Assembly (NCBI GenBank): GCA_026168455.1
Contig: CM047426.1
Span: 29,633,058-29,697,057, forward strand
Reading direction: 5' to 3'
Origin: Theocolax elegans
Lineage: Eukaryota; Arthropoda; Insecta; Hymenoptera; Cerocephalidae
DNA length: 64,000 nucleotides
Under the pieces are notes generated by a model. The model made no database searches and had not been told where the DNA came from. It was given only the letters and a program-made list of their open reading frames with translations. Shown piece by piece: positions 12,881 to 26,740 of the stretch (within the stretch, counting starts at the first letter, position 1; each line of letters begins with the position of its first letter). The translations under genes were made by a program, and so were the position numbers.

Positions 12881-14400
12881 TTATATGAGCCAAGACTTTA
12901 ATTATTTTTATAGTTTCCCTAAGATTCCCTCAAAAGAGAGTGTGCTATAATAAATGCGGCGTTCCTGTGTGATCGTTACGGCCCTTTTTTGGGGACGGCC
13001 TGATGTGCTATATTGTGATTTTTACTTTGAGTGCGCACGCTGCTCCTTTATGAAGAAAAAAGAAAAGCCTTTCAAGACTAGTATTAAGATAATGCGGTTT
13101 TCTGTTTTTTAACGTTTTTTCTTTCGTTTCAATGTGACACATGATATTAAGAATCTCTCTTTTTTCATACTAAATTTACTGTTTTCATTCAAATAAAATA
13201 CACGTATTATTCACTTTACAACAATAAATTGGACTAATAAAGTTATTCCGTGAATTAAATTAAACAATTAAATAATTCAGTATTTTTACCTGATCCACGC
13301 ACTTACGAAAATGTATTTATATAAATAAGAAATAATTTAGAAAAATGTAACGTGTTGCATAACCAAAATCTTGATCCAAAATATCAACTGTATCTAGTTT
13401 CTCACGTATACTTAAATTTTGTTAGCTTTCAATATTGGGAAAATTTTAAATATGAATTTTCTTTTGTAAATTGACACACTTCTAATTACTAAATTAAAGA
13501 AATCAATGTAAATTTAATGTTTGGTTATGACATTAATTTTGAGTTACTGTAAGAAAAGCAGATATAGATTTTATATTAATGTTAATACATCTCAATCCAT
13601 AATTTACCTTCGAGCTTCTTTGGTATGTTTATTTTCTAGATCGAAACGTCATATATTTTATCAATTAATAAAATCTAGATACAACTTATTAAAACTGCGA
13701 TTATTAAATACGTTATATTTCTACCTGGAACTGCCGTCAATAAGTACAATAAGTTTATGTAAATGATAAAATAAGAGGAAAAGAAATATATGAATATCGG
13801 GTATAATAGAAAGCCGTTACAAAAATGTTGTAATTATTAAGTGCAACCTTAACAAGAGCATTAATACCGTAAATCTCTTTTCGATCAAATAATACTTTGC
13901 ACATATTTGATTTTGGTATTCCAATGTTAACCTTATTAACACTTTTATCATTAAAGTCCGTTATAATTATAGTAATTGCAAGAAAAATTTATCAACATAA
14001 AAAAGTATGAAGTTTATAATTCGAATTTGAAACTAATATATTCACAAAAAAGTTAAAAAATTCAATTCGGATTTGCATCAAAAGTAAGAAGTCGCTACTA
14101 AAATAACATTACATGAGAAAAAAGTGCTGTAAAGACAAAATTCATTATGACTTATTTTTAACTCCATCGTATATTGTGAAGATTATTACAATAAGACTTT
14201 TATAACCAGAGGAATTTAATTTATGTTAGAAACAATAATAATGAACTTTAAAAATTAGTATTTCTTTTTATATTTGTACTAGTAAGTGAAACTAAGAACA
14301 AGGCACGTACGTTTATATTTGTATTTATAAAATTTATTGTAAAATAAGAGTGTGAGATTGAAACAAAAGGGATGGAAGAAAAACAGAGAAAATTCAGAAT
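12881..14400. other. AT-rich noncoding DNA
   Basis: No gene or RNA is visible. Confidence 0.6.
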
Positions 14401-15430
14401 CGCGAGTGAGAGAGAGGGGGGGGGGGGAGAGTGAGGAAAAGAGTAAAAGTACAAAACAAAAAGTTCCATACGACACGTAATTACAGCGTGTAATTACGTA
14501 ATGCCAGGAGGTTGTCGGCGTGATTTCGTCGCGCCCGCCTTCTCCCGCTCTCTCACCCTCTCACTCTGTTTCTCTCTTTGCCCCTATTTCTCTCTTCCTC
14601 ACCTTTCTGTTTCTCCATCTCCTTTCAGTATTAATCCTCGAACGTATCACGCGTTACTCGCGAGTGCAAGCGACCCGACTGAGAATAATTTGACGAAAAC
14701 TGCACTCTCCTCTTACATATGTGTACGTACACGTATACGCGCCCACACACGTGCCGCGAAAGCCTCGAGAAGCCTGCAATCTTTTTTGTTTGTTTTCTTT
14801 CGTACATATTTTTAAGCTCAACAACGCGCACTATTTCAGCATTCGTTTAATAATATTAAAGTTAATTAACAAGATCTCAGTTTTCGGGTTTGTTTAGCCA
14901 ATACTCGACGCTCACGGTTGTTTAAGTAATTCGTAAAATTAATTTGGTGCGCTAAGCGTACCTGCCGTCGTTTACTTTATTTTCCCTCTGAATTCATGTA
15001 CGTGCAATTGCTGAATTTGCAGTTTAGAGCGAGCTTGTAATTTTTATAAAACTAAAGTTAGTCATATTTCGCTTATACGATTTGACTTTCAGGATATAAA
15101 CGTATACTCTAATCTTAGAAATGAATGATTATATTAATAAAATTAAAGCTAAATTCTATTTTAATGAGATAGTATGTACATTTAACATAGATCGGTCTTC
15201 TAATTTATAAACGTACTATCCACGTAGCAATTTGTAAATGAGAAATATGATCACCATGTACTCGGTGTATACAAAATATTCCTACACTGAATTTTAAGAG
15301 TTAGAACAATGGAAATACAAGTTAGATATAGGTATATACCATTAATATTCAAATCGGATGAATTTTGATTTTTAACTTGTAAATTGCAGTATAGAATCGA
15401 GTAGACAAGTTTAACGTATAGACTATATAA
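14401..15430. other. Noncoding DNA with a poly-G run and CT-rich patch
   Basis: A run of about 13 G lies near 14415-14428 and a CT-rich stretch at about 14540-14625. AT-rich DNA follows from 14820. No supported gene. Confidence 0.5.
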
Positions 15431-15749
15431 AGTCCTCGTAAAACGCACAGCCGCCCAACTCGATTCGCAATTAACGACTTTAGCCCTCGACACAACATTC
15501 TAGGGTTCGTCACCCCAACCGTTTCCCGTAGTTCTATATACTTCTTAAAGGCGTGCGCCAACTCACTGACAAATATCTAATGCACGCACACGCATACATT
15601 TTCCTGATTCTAACTCGTTTAAAAGTCTGTGGGCTAAAGAGTACACCGACACGCAAAACCTCGGAGACGATACACGGGGGCTCGCCCGCACACACGCGCA
15701 CGCACATTACTCTCGTCTGCACAGACAATTAAAAGTTGAACAAACGGTC

Positions 15750-15775
15750 GACACACGCACACACACACACACACG
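15750..15775. repeat. (CA)n microsatellite
   Basis: CA repeat with one CG interruption. Confidence 0.95.
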
Positions 15776-16489
15776 ACCATACATGGTTAAATAAAAGACA
15801 GGCGCGTACCGTCGCACAAATGGACTTGTACTTAAATATAAGTGTAAGACACACAACGCCGAGTCTCGAGAAAGGGAGAAAACCGAGAGACAGTCGTAAT
15901 CGCGAATCGAGTTATGACATCGCGTATAAGTGTTCGTCGCGTATCTGCGCTCTTTCCGAAGGAAGAGAAAATCTCGAGTTGCTTAGCGATACGTTTCGGT
16001 GAGCGCGAAGAGAAGTATGCGTGCAGCAAGTATGTAAGATTGGAGAAGGGAGGAAAAGAGATGAGAATAAGGGTAGTGGGCCTGGGGGTAGAAAAGGGGT
16101 AAGATGCGTTTGTTCCACACGAGCTATTGTTCCCAAGGACTACCATTCTATTGTTTGTTATGTGCTCTGTCCTCGCGTCTCCTTACTCTTCTTCTTCTTC
16201 TCCTTATTTCTCTTGGGCCTTCGCAATCATACCCAGAGACGAGCCACGCATCCACCCTCGCGACCTTTCTCTTTTATACGGTGTATGTGTGTGCTTTCTC
16301 TACCCGGACAACTTCTAGCCACCCTCCTTTCCTATCTGATTCCCCACTGCGAAATTTTACCTCCGCGACGTTTTATAATTAAAGGGAAGTAAGCGTTTTT
16401 CTCGTTTCTTTATTAGTCTCTTGCTTCGCCCTTCCTCCCTCCAGACCCCATTCTCTTTTATTCCTTTCCCTTACTTCTTTCTTCTCTCA

Positions 16490-16490
<1 letters not shown>

Positions 16491-16536
<46 letters not shown>
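16491..16536. repeat. (TC)n microsatellite
   Basis: About 20 near-perfect TC repeats. Confidence 0.95.
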
Positions 16537-16539
<3 letters not shown>

Positions 16540-16610
16540 TTTTTTAGTTTTTCTAATAATTACATGTTTTCACCACAGCACTTTTTTTACTCGGTTGCAA
16601 GGTGCGTAAT

Positions 16611-18657
16611 TAAGAAATTCTGAGCCGGATGAAATGTCTTTTAAATAAGTAATAAATTAAATTGATTCTTGTTTTATGAGTAACCCTTGTTTCAATTATT
16701 ATTAATAATTCAATAATTAACGAACTATTGATAGTTCAATATTTAATTGACCATTTTTTCTAAGTAATATTTTAATTTATTTATACTCTTAACATAAGAT
16801 TCACCAATGATATGTTGCATTATTTGTTACACGTAATTATTAAAAATTTTATTATCCTTACCAGCCCACTGTAGATGCACCCTATCCTGTTGATTAATAC
16901 ATATTATTACATACATTTCGACTACTAATCGAGTGAAACTCATATCTGATCCCATCCCTACATTGCAAAAATTATTATGTACGAAAATTTTAAGTAAATT
17001 TTAATCTATTTACTTTCAATACATACTATACATGATATAATATACATGTAATCAAAATTGTAATTAAGAAATCAACTATAAAATGATTATACTCAACATT
17101 AAATGAATTGAAAAGACAAAGGCAAGTATAATCTTACGGAGAGATACGCTACCCCCGTCGGTTAAGAAAGACAATACATCTTGCGTGCGATGTGAGAAAC
17201 TATAAAAATCGATTAAACTCTCACCTCCGGTCCTCGTTCTTGGGTAATGAAACAAGGGAAAAAATGAAGAAGGAATGGAATAATATCGTTGAGCTCAACG
17301 CTGGTCAAACGTATTAGAATAGAAAGAAAAGGGTGAAACCGAGGGAAAGAGAGAGAGAGAGACACTGCGAGAGCAAGGTGAGGGGAGGGGATGTCTAGAA
17401 TCCACTGTTGCGTCGCTATCTCCTCCCCTCTTCTTGTCCCCATCTTTTTTCCTATCCCCTTTGCACTTTTCAATACCTAACCCACTGACTCCTATAATTT
17501 CGCATTTTTTATTTATATTGCTCCGCATATTTTGCTTCTTAATTTTAAGATAGTCTCTTGAATAAGAAACATCTAAGTAATATTATATGATAACAACATT
17601 AGTAATCTACCATAATTGTATTAGTACCAGAATCCCCAAAATATTATAAATTTTTAATTATCTTTTTACAATTATTAATTCTACATTGTTATATTTTACT
17701 TACATTTGTTTCTACATTTATTAAATGCTAATAATTAATTTGCAATTTATTTATTATTAATTAGTATATTATTCAAAAGAGCTACTAACAGTTTATCTTT
17801 AAAAGATAAAAACTAAACAAAAGTGATCATGTGCCTTTATTAGAAATACCTTATACAACAAAAAGTGTAAAAATAAGGTAGTATCGATATACGCTTGACT
17901 CTTGAAATTTTGACAATGCATCCTTTAAAAAGGCCTCCATCATCTCGAGGCTTATAATAGACGAAGAAAATAAGAAGAAGTAAAAAGAGCTTAAAAAATG
18001 GAGCCTATGATCTTCTTCACAAGAGTTAAAAAAGGCGACGAAAAACACGTCGCGTCGATTGTGCTATCGCGAGAAGAGTGTCGTAGAGAATTGCAGGCAG
18101 GCAATGACAGGTCGACTGGCTGGTCCTCCATCGAATGCTATCTATCAGGCTATGAGTACTACGAGAGCTAGATGTCGTCAACCTTGTTCCTGTAAATGTA
18201 TATAGTTATATAAAGTTGGATTTTTGGGACAAGCGAAAGAGTGTCTCTATCTTCCCGTTCAAGTGCGTACTCAGCTCGCCATGGCCCTCTCCTAAATAGC
18301 TGGCTTGTTAAATTCATCTTTTCTTGTCCTGAATGAGACAGCGAGGAGAAAAAAGAATGTCGCTTGGATTTAAGAATCAGGAGTATGAGCAACTTGGGCT
18401 GAGTAAATCTCAAACAAAAGAATTTTACGTATGCATTGTATATCAAGGAATTTTCCTAAAAGATGATAAAATTAATATCTTATTTTATTACTATGTATAG
18501 GAACAGTTAAGTGTAGAATATATTTGTGAGAATATATTAAAATATCAGTATTTATGTTTTTCACATTAATTTTTATTATAATCGCTAAATCTCAAATTTA
18601 AAAATAATCTCAATGTGATGTGAAAAACGAATCCGAACATATAATGGGATTTACAGA

Positions 18658-18721
<64 letters not shown>

Positions 18722-19850
18722 CAGGAAAAAGATAAAGGTATAGAGATCATATCACTGTCCAAACAAACTTGTCCAAAAGTTATTCTAGCAGCAGATTTTA
18801 TGATCCTAAAATAACAATAAAATTATCATAATATGCATACATTAATATTTTACAATTAAACTATTATAATCATAAACAATTATTATTATTATATTAGAGA
18901 CTGGAGTATAACATAAAAATGATCAAATTTATTTAATTCTGAAAAAATATTACGTTAATTTCTTTCGTCTCTTACTGGAAGAGTGTTAGATCTACGGTTA
19001 ACGGATTTTAGCCAAACTCTAGGTTGCGTTTTCCTCTATTTGTTTCCGCAAAATAAGTTTCATGTTATATATACGTTATAAGGAATTAAAGTGGAAGAAA
19101 TTATATTTATTAATTTTTCTTTAATTGTCTCCAATTTTGATAAATTTGAGCGTGTTAGTCCAAAAATCTGGATTTCTTTATATTATAAAACACAATCTAG
19201 AATTTGGTTAACATCCGTCACCCGAAGGTGTAATCGTTTTCTAGTTAGACATTATCTATACATTGATCAACGAAGTTATGTGAATATTCCTGTCTATGTC
19301 GTCTTTGTTGATTCTATATCTGATCTTTGTTTTTATTTTCACTGACAATATGCTTTTAAAAGATTCAAACTTTTCAATTGATTATTCATGTACGTATTTC
19401 TCTATTAATTAAATTATTACAGATTACGAAAAAGAAACGAAATATGAACATATTATTATAATAATAAATAACATTATATACGTATACGTGTCCACGCTCG
19501 TACGTACAAATCGATATTTATTTATTAAAATGAGGCTTTTAATTAAAAATCAAAATTTATAATTAATATTAATGCATATATATTGATACAATGATCATAT
19601 TTGATTATAAAATATATCACCGTAAAATTGATTGATGAATTGTCATTTGAAAATGGTGAACTTGGTAGGAAAATACAGTTTCTGCACTTATTTTATAATT
19701 TTTTAATCATCATATTTGAATGAATGTTAATTTAATTAAAAGCGAATACAATTACAGAGAGCAAATACTATATGCATTGCGAAACACTTAAAAGCATTGA
19801 AAAGAAAAGGTATAGACTCATTTAAAAAATTAACCGTATTTTACATGCGG
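16611..19850. other. Mostly AT-rich noncoding DNA
   Basis: Two slightly GC-richer patches (17200-17480 and 17900-18320) carry no recognisable exon. The rest is AT-rich with no gene visible. Confidence 0.5.
18660..18715. repeat. (TA)n microsatellite
   Basis: About 28 perfect AT repeats. Confidence 0.95.
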
Positions 19851-20900
19851 CTATGCCACTAGGCCAACAAAGTAAAAAGTAAAGAAAGAGAAGAAGTGTA
19901 TAAGATGATGACGGAGGGAAGTAATCAAGTAAAATGGATGACGATGACAAAGTCAAGGGGGAGCAAAGAGGGTCGAAAAGTAAGAGAGAAAACCGAAGGG
20001 GGAAAGGGTTGTGCGAGGTTACCAGGGGGAGGGTGGCCTCAAGTGTAAAAGATTATCAGGAGCGCGCGCTACCAAACAAAGAAAGACGGAGTTATAACGA
20101 AGAAAAGGAAAAGTTCCCTTCATCTCTCTTCCTCCAGGTTTAAAAAGCGCGAGGAGGAGCATCGACGCGAAGATGTAAAGTAGAGAGTGGGACCGGAAGC
20201 AACAACATAGCATCAGTAGCAGCAACCCACTTCTCCGCGGGTAGCTGGGTGGTGTATGGGTATACATATAGGTATACATGTGCGCACCCAGAAAACTAGT
20301 GGCCGGGGGAAAACTGGTACGAAGGCACGAAATGAGGGTTCCTGAGTTTTTGCCAGGCGATCAATAAAAGTCTCGGTGCTTTCTCTCCCGCGAGTCTCTC
20401 GTTTCCCCGTTTCCCTCTCTCGCACCATCGGTGGCTAATCCATTCCTCCTGCTCGGTTCTTACGTAAACACACGTAAGCAAAGCCTCGGCGTACGTATAT
20501 AACCAAGTGGTTTGTATATTTCGGGGTTTGCGCCGGTGCGTGGCATTAATTCTCTACAGCGCTCCGAAATCTTCGCGTCTTTCGTCTTTCCTTCCCCGAT
20601 GAATCTCCCCTTTTGAGTTTCTTTGAGTGAGGAATCGCGCCCGCCGCCAAGACGGAGAGAAAGAGACGGAGAAAGAGGCAGAAAGAGAGGCAGGCTTTCC
20701 CTTCGCGCCTATCACCTCGCGACTCATCAGCGGCTGAGACGACTACAGCCGATTGGAAAGAGCCAAGTCCCTTCGGAGGTCTTTCGAGGAGAAGCTTTTC
20801 CAGATAGATTCTGCTACGGAACCCGAAAGTCTTTCGACTTTGTCTTCGCGTAATTGTCGGACGATCTTTTTAACAAAAGTACGAGTATATTCAAATCCTC
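19851..20900. other. GC-richer island, no supported gene
   Basis: Purine-rich DNA with short overlapping frames. The translations show no family features. It may be regulatory or a noncoding exon. Confidence 0.4.
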
Positions 20901-21400
20901 GTTTGCAAACATTTGGGTTATTACGTGACTTGGCTATGGTTAAAAAAATTGATTGTTTTACTTAATTTAAATTGTATTGTACTACCGCTTTCTTAGCATT
21001 AACTCCACACTTATAATTAATAATTAATATTTTTTAATAAAATTAAAGATACGTCACAAAATATGTTTATTTAAAATTTTGAATTTTTAAATCATCAGTA
21101 AATAATTATTAAAATATTTATAAATTTTATACATAATATTATACAGACGTAGAAATTACAATATCAAACATAAAAAATAAATTAGAAATAAATTATAAAA
21201 CTGATAACGTTATACCAAATAAGTTCTTGGTTCACCTTTACAGAATCAATTAATTCATAACAAATTAAAATTCGAGATTTAAATATAACGCTTATGTATC
21301 ACAAATTGAAGTATAAATAACAGAGAATAAGCGCAGAACAATACCATAAAAGAGCTAATAAAATGAATAAACGAAAAAAAAATCTTGAGGCAAGTCAGTA
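20901..21400. other. AT-rich noncoding DNA
   Basis: Nothing supportable is visible. Confidence 0.6.
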
Positions 21401-21515
21401 AAGCACTATATCTATATGTACGTGAATATGTATCTTATATTCGAGAACGTTAAAGATTCCGGCTGTACATCATCGTGGCGTAAGATCCGAGAGATCCATA
21501 ATTATCGCACGCGCG

Positions 21516-21554
21516 GGAGAGAGAGAGAGAGAGAGAGAGACATAGAGAGAGAGA
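21516..21554. repeat. (GA)n tract
   Basis: GA repeats about 50 bp upstream of the TATA-like promoter candidate, a common position for GAGA elements in insect promoters. Confidence 0.9.
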
Positions 21555-21599
21555 CCCGGTTGGCGGGTCGCAAATCCCAAACTCTTGCCAACTTTCTTC

Positions 21600-21722
21600 T
21601 TGCGCGGGTATAAGTACTCGGCGTCGCGGCGCTCCGATCAACACTCACCTCTCGTACTCTTTCTCTCTCTTCTCGACTTCCGAGTGCCTGGAGCCAAACG
21701 CCATGGAAACCCACGCGTGTAT
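21600..21722 (+). promoter_or_regulatory. TATA promoter candidate with a possible tiny first coding exon
   Basis: GTATAAGTA at 21607-21615 lies about 30 bp before GATCAACAC, a normal TATA-to-initiator distance. Downstream, ATG at 21702 has a good Kozak context (cgccATGg) and is followed after 20 bases by a GTAAGC donor. A very short first coding exon (M-E-T-H-A-C) is therefore possible. No downstream exon is recognised, so the gene it would belong to is unknown. Confidence 0.3.
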
Positions 21723-21759
21723 GTAAGCGCCCGCGTAAGTTGGTACGTTTCTGCGAATT

Positions 21760-24000
21760 TAAATTAAATACGATCGGATAGGACGTTAATATGCCCCAGA
21801 CATATTCAGAAAATTTCGTGCGAGCTTCACGCGATAATGGCTTTCACTCGTGTTATGAAAAGAGCTTTCGTAATTAAGGTTAAATTTTCTCCCGTGATGA
21901 AATATACCCGTCAAATGTGGGGACCTGTTTGTTTTTCTTATATGTCGATATACCTCTATATATATTAAATAATATATATGCAAATGTATATTCATTTATA
22001 TACACTATTAGAAGTAGAAGTGATGTAAATAAAAAATTTACTATTTAGATTATTCGAAACATTATATCTATGACCATCATTCGTGATATTTGATTTACCA
22101 GAAGCTTTTTTATTTTTATTCTAATGTTATATTAATCACATTAGTCGAAAATAGATACATTTAATTTTATCTCAAGATTGCAATGAAAATCACAAGATTT
22201 ATACTTCAGTCAATTATACTTGCTAAAATTACATTTTGAGTAGTATCGAAAATAAAGTTGTCACATAATAGCAGCGTGATACATAAAATTAGTGGATAAT
22301 ATTGAGAATCAGTCTGAGAATAAAATCCGAAAAAATTAAGAACTTATAAATTAATGAAAATGTTATTAATCTGCACGGAATTTAAACTTCAGTTACTAAA
22401 AACAGAAATGTAAAAATATCCTTATCATTAATATATATCATTCAAATATTTACGTAGGTATGTACACAATTTTATAAATAAAAAAAGCACAATATAGAAA
22501 TTAAACTTTTTCAGATTAGTTAATATCATCTTTTAGACATTAATTACTGATTAATTGGATATTTTTAGTTAAACGTGTAGTTTGTGGTCAAAAGACGCTT
22601 TATAATGCTTAGATTTCTAGTAAGAATATCTTCTATCATAATTGTCGAAACATCATAATTATCAAAAGCATTATTGAAGATACCAATATTATTGCAAATT
22701 CTATTTTATTACCCCTAAATAAAACCGTATATTAATTTAATAATTTTATTACACTGATTCGTATGTTTATACAATTGTTTTATAATCATATAGGTTAAAT
22801 TATAAATATATTTATTGCGTAAAATATGAGCTAAATTTATAATTACTTCATTAATATTGATATAAATGTACCTATAGGTTTATTAAGTATATAATTAACA
22901 AATGAGTCATATCGTTTTTACAGTATATACAATGTTTATTAAATTATATTAGCGTTTCTTATGTTAGAACTAAATAAGTGAATTTTCTCTTGTCATATAG
23001 GAACCAATATCTTTTTTTAACTATGTTTGACAATACTTTTTTTTTTATAAATATTGGATTACTTTATTATATTAAAGTGTTCATTTACATTTGACTATAT
23101 ATATATGCTTGATGAGTATACATATTTATTAAGTATTATTTTATCAGTATTTTTAATGTTTTGCAACCTTGTGGGCCTAGTAAATTTAATATATTATTAT
23201 ACAAAATTAATATTTATAAGAATAATTCATTTAAATCTTAAGCTTATGTAAAAAAATATAGTATTGAAGATAATCTGAATTTAAAGATTACGAGAAGGCG
23301 TTTAATGTATCCTTTTGATAAGACTTTAATTTATTAAATCATCGCAGACAAGTTATATAAATTTACTACTCTCCTCAAAATTCAGTATTTAAAGAAGCTA
23401 ATATAGCTAATTAAAATAGCTTTGTAATCTAATTATTGCCTTTGGTCGTAAAATTAAAAGCCGATTATCAGAGAAGAATATGCAGAGACGAAATATCTTT
23501 TGGTAACAAAAGAATCGCATTTTTGAGCATTAACATTGATACATTCCTCGTTTCCGTTTGTACTTGCAAGTGCATTGTATACTATTCAAGCGTCTGATGA
23601 ATAATTAATGATAATTCATTAAATATCTGAATACATAATATCTATACCTCCCATTGCAATAGTAAACGTAATTTACCAAAAATGAATGAGCGTAGTACGG
23701 TAGTACGGAGCCTATAGACTTAATTCCGCGAGCGTAAAAATGAATGTGTAAAGAGAAATGTTTATTTATGCTTTTGAATGAAAAAAATGAAAAAATGAAA
23801 AAAAATGAAAAAAAAGGAAAAAATTGAAACGAGAACGAAATAATTAATACTTTGGAGAGTTCCAGCCAATAGAGCTCACGACGCGAGCCACCTTTCTCCT
23901 TTTCCTTGAAATAACTTCTTATTTACTTAAACTTTGAGGTAATCTGACGAAGAGGAAGACTAAGCGGACGTTCTTTAGGCAAATCAAAATAAATATGCGA
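21760..24000. other. AT-rich noncoding DNA
   Basis: A long AT-rich stretch with no credible frame, RNA or repeat apart from A-rich runs near 23785-23825. Confidence 0.6.
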
Positions 24001-24660
24001 GCGCAAAAGTTGTGTGCTACGTTGGTGGTAGTAGTGGTGGGTACTTTTTATTCACGAGTCCTCCTCTTCGTCGGTGGGTCCTTTGAGCGAAAATTTCAAT
24101 TTAAATCGCCTGAATGGCATTGTTAATAATTCATGGCCAGCGCGCCCGAAACATATACAATTTATTTAAGACCTTTGAAACACAGAGAGTAAGAGAGAGA
24201 ACGAGGGGGTGGGGGGTAGCGGAGAGCGGAAAGCGGAGGAGGTGGAGGAGGACGAGGACGAGGACGAGGACGGGGTCGGGGAGGAGGTGGAGGAGGAGGA
24301 GGGGAGGGGAGGGGGGCACGAGCGAGAACGAAGAGTGAAGAGGAATGAGTCTGACTTATGTACAGGCACCAGTAATATTCAATCCGTGTGGAGGAGTCGC
24401 CCAGGTTGTATTCGTCCTCGTCGTCGTTGTTGCTGCTGCCGCCGTTATTATCGTTGTCAAACATTCTATCTAACCGCACGCCGCGACGACCGCTGCTACC
24501 AAGTACCTACGAGTGGAATATTTCTTTTGTGATTTTCTTTCGGTCTTTCCTTTTAGTTCCCTTTTTTACTTTTTTGAAAGAATGCTTCAACACACGTTGA
24601 TTCTTTTCTCGCTAACTCGGAGACAGCTCGCAATACAAGAGAGTGTAATCCACTCTTTTT
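24001..24660. other. GC-richer island with GAG/GAC triplets
   Basis: The open frames encode Glu/Asp, Arg or Pro runs in different registers of the triplet repeat, so they are not treated as genes. Confidence 0.45.
24237..24314. repeat. (GAG/GAC)n imperfect trinucleotide repeat
   Basis: Purine-rich triplets with a GAC sub-block. Confidence 0.85.
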
Positions 24661-24839
24661 CTCCCTCTGTCATCACTGCAAAACTTTTATTCGACACGTC
24701 TCTTTATATTCTAAGTAGTTATACTTTTGCAAGTGTTTACGTTGATTACACTCGAAAGACTTATGTTTTATTTAAACATCATGCACGATGATTGTATATT
24801 AATGACAACTTTTTTTGTATGTATGTATATATAATATAT

Positions 24840-25330
24840 ATGGAATATTCCACGTGAAGTGGTCCGATCAAAATTTTAAAATGCACCAAATTTTATGTTT
24901 TTCAGCAAACAGAAAAAAATTTTAGTTACTGGAATTTATTTGTTCAAAAGTTATTCTAACCTCAAAACGTTAAATTTTTCAAGTCTTTCTTAACGCAGGC
25001 TGTGTTTGCTGCTATTCATATCCATATCTATCAACTTTTACTATAGAATATTATATGTAACATTCGTTGCTAATTATTTCTAGAATTTATCCTTCTGGGT
25101 TACAATTTCTAATTTCAAGGTCAATGTCACATGAACTACATGTCAATATTCAACTTGAAAAAAGTGTAAGTGCGCCACGATTGATTTTTTCATCCAAAAG
25201 TCTAAAAAATAACTTGAAACAATACCTTTCAAATGGTCTGTAGCCTATTAGTGATTTCATAAGTTAACTTTTATAATAAATTATATTTTTAAGATTGTTA
25301 TCCGGGTTATAGTTTGATATTTATATTAGG
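24840..25330. repeat. Possible degraded dispersed repeat
   Basis: The segment starts with GGAATATTCC and CCACGTGAAGTGG hairpins and has the texture of a decayed transposon, without coding capacity. Assignment needs a repeat library. Confidence 0.2.
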
Positions 25331-25840
25331 TTTGTAATGAGATGTTCGAAGATGCATTATCAAACACCCGAATCCTTGATAATGTAACACAGTAACATGT
25401 TGTGACAATTACTTTCAAAAGTATAATCAAATATTTGTTGATGTAAGCATGCATCAAACGTATAACCGTTTAACAATTAACTATCCAATAAATCATTAAA
25501 ATGTCAATAGAATTATGTAAGTAAACAACTGTTCATTATTTACATAAAAATAATTTATAATATAGATAAATATCAATGTTCTAAGGTTACTCCATCAATT
25601 ATAAAATATTGCTTATTCGAAGCATATCGCATTTCTATCACGATAAATTATTTTATTTAATAAACAATGAATAAATAATTGTACAATTAAAAAACTAGGA
25701 GTTATGAATTCTTTATACTGGAAGGATATCGGATTACTAATTCTAATCTCAATTAAATCGACAGATGCAAAAATAGCGATAAAAAATAATAAAAAGACCG
25801 AGAAGGAAATAAGTTGTGATTTTGCTGTGATGTATTAATT
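25331..25840. other. AT-rich noncoding DNA
   Basis: Nothing supportable is visible. Confidence 0.6.
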
Positions 25841-26740
25841 TATTGCAGGTGAGCCAGTAAGTCTTGCGTGCAAGAATACATAAGCGAATAGTACGGTGCG
25901 TCCAAGATGCGCATACGTGTGTAGATGCATACTAAAGGGATCCCGGAAAGTTCCGCGTTGAATAGGCCAGCATTGTGCATGTGCAGGCATGCATGGATGC
26001 CGCGCGCGAGGCAAGAACGAAAGAAAAAGAGAGAGCGCGGGAGAGAGAGAGAGGAGGAATGGGGGAGGGGGGGGGGGGGTACGGCAGCAAAGGGAGGGCG
26101 AGGAGGTAGATCCACGAAGTCGAATATAAAGATTTGCGAAGATGATGTATGTTCCGTTTCTCCGCGAAGGGTAATTGCTCGAACACGCCGAGAGCGCTCG
26201 AGTGCGCGAACTCTCCTATGTCGGATATATATACGTGTAGAAATACCTATACATAACTCTACATACACATAACGCGTTTCGGACTCTCGTTTCTCTAACT
26301 CGGATGCTGCTGATCTGATTTCGTTTTATTTCTCTTGAACCGGCGCTCCGTTATACTGGGAGGCTGGGACGAGTTCCTACTTGGCGTTTTTCCTTCGTCC
26401 GGCTCTGTGTCCCTCTTTGTCCCTCTTTCTCTTCTTATCCCTTTTTTTCGTTTCCTCGGGCTATTTAGTTATGTTCGGACTCGTGTACGGATAGCCACGG
26501 TGTGCAAGATCTCGAGCACTCACGAAAAACTCAACGGCAACTTTCTTGCGGAAAGTCGCGCGGCGTTAAACAAGCGTAATTGACTTTTTGCGGATGCGCA
26601 TAGGTGCTTCGAAATTCATCTGGTTTTATCGCTTTCTTGAAAGCGGCGGTTAAACATTTTACTGCCTGATTTTCGCCGCTTTTCTTTTTGTTGACAAAAT
26701 CTCGTTCTATATATGTGATACTTAGAATCGCTAAACGTCT
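25841..26740. other. GC-richer island, no supported gene
   Basis: Contains a GA tract followed by a G run (26037-26079). The frames on both strands are short and repeat-driven. Confidence 0.4.
26037..26079. repeat. (GA)n followed by a poly-G run
   Basis: A GA repeat gives way to a run of 13 G that ends at 26079, which could form G-quadruplex structures. Confidence 0.9.

Larger units (their letters stand above)
15431..16610. other. GC-richer island, no supported gene
   Basis: Contains CA and TC microsatellites and overlapping weak frames on both strands. It may be regulatory. Confidence 0.4.
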
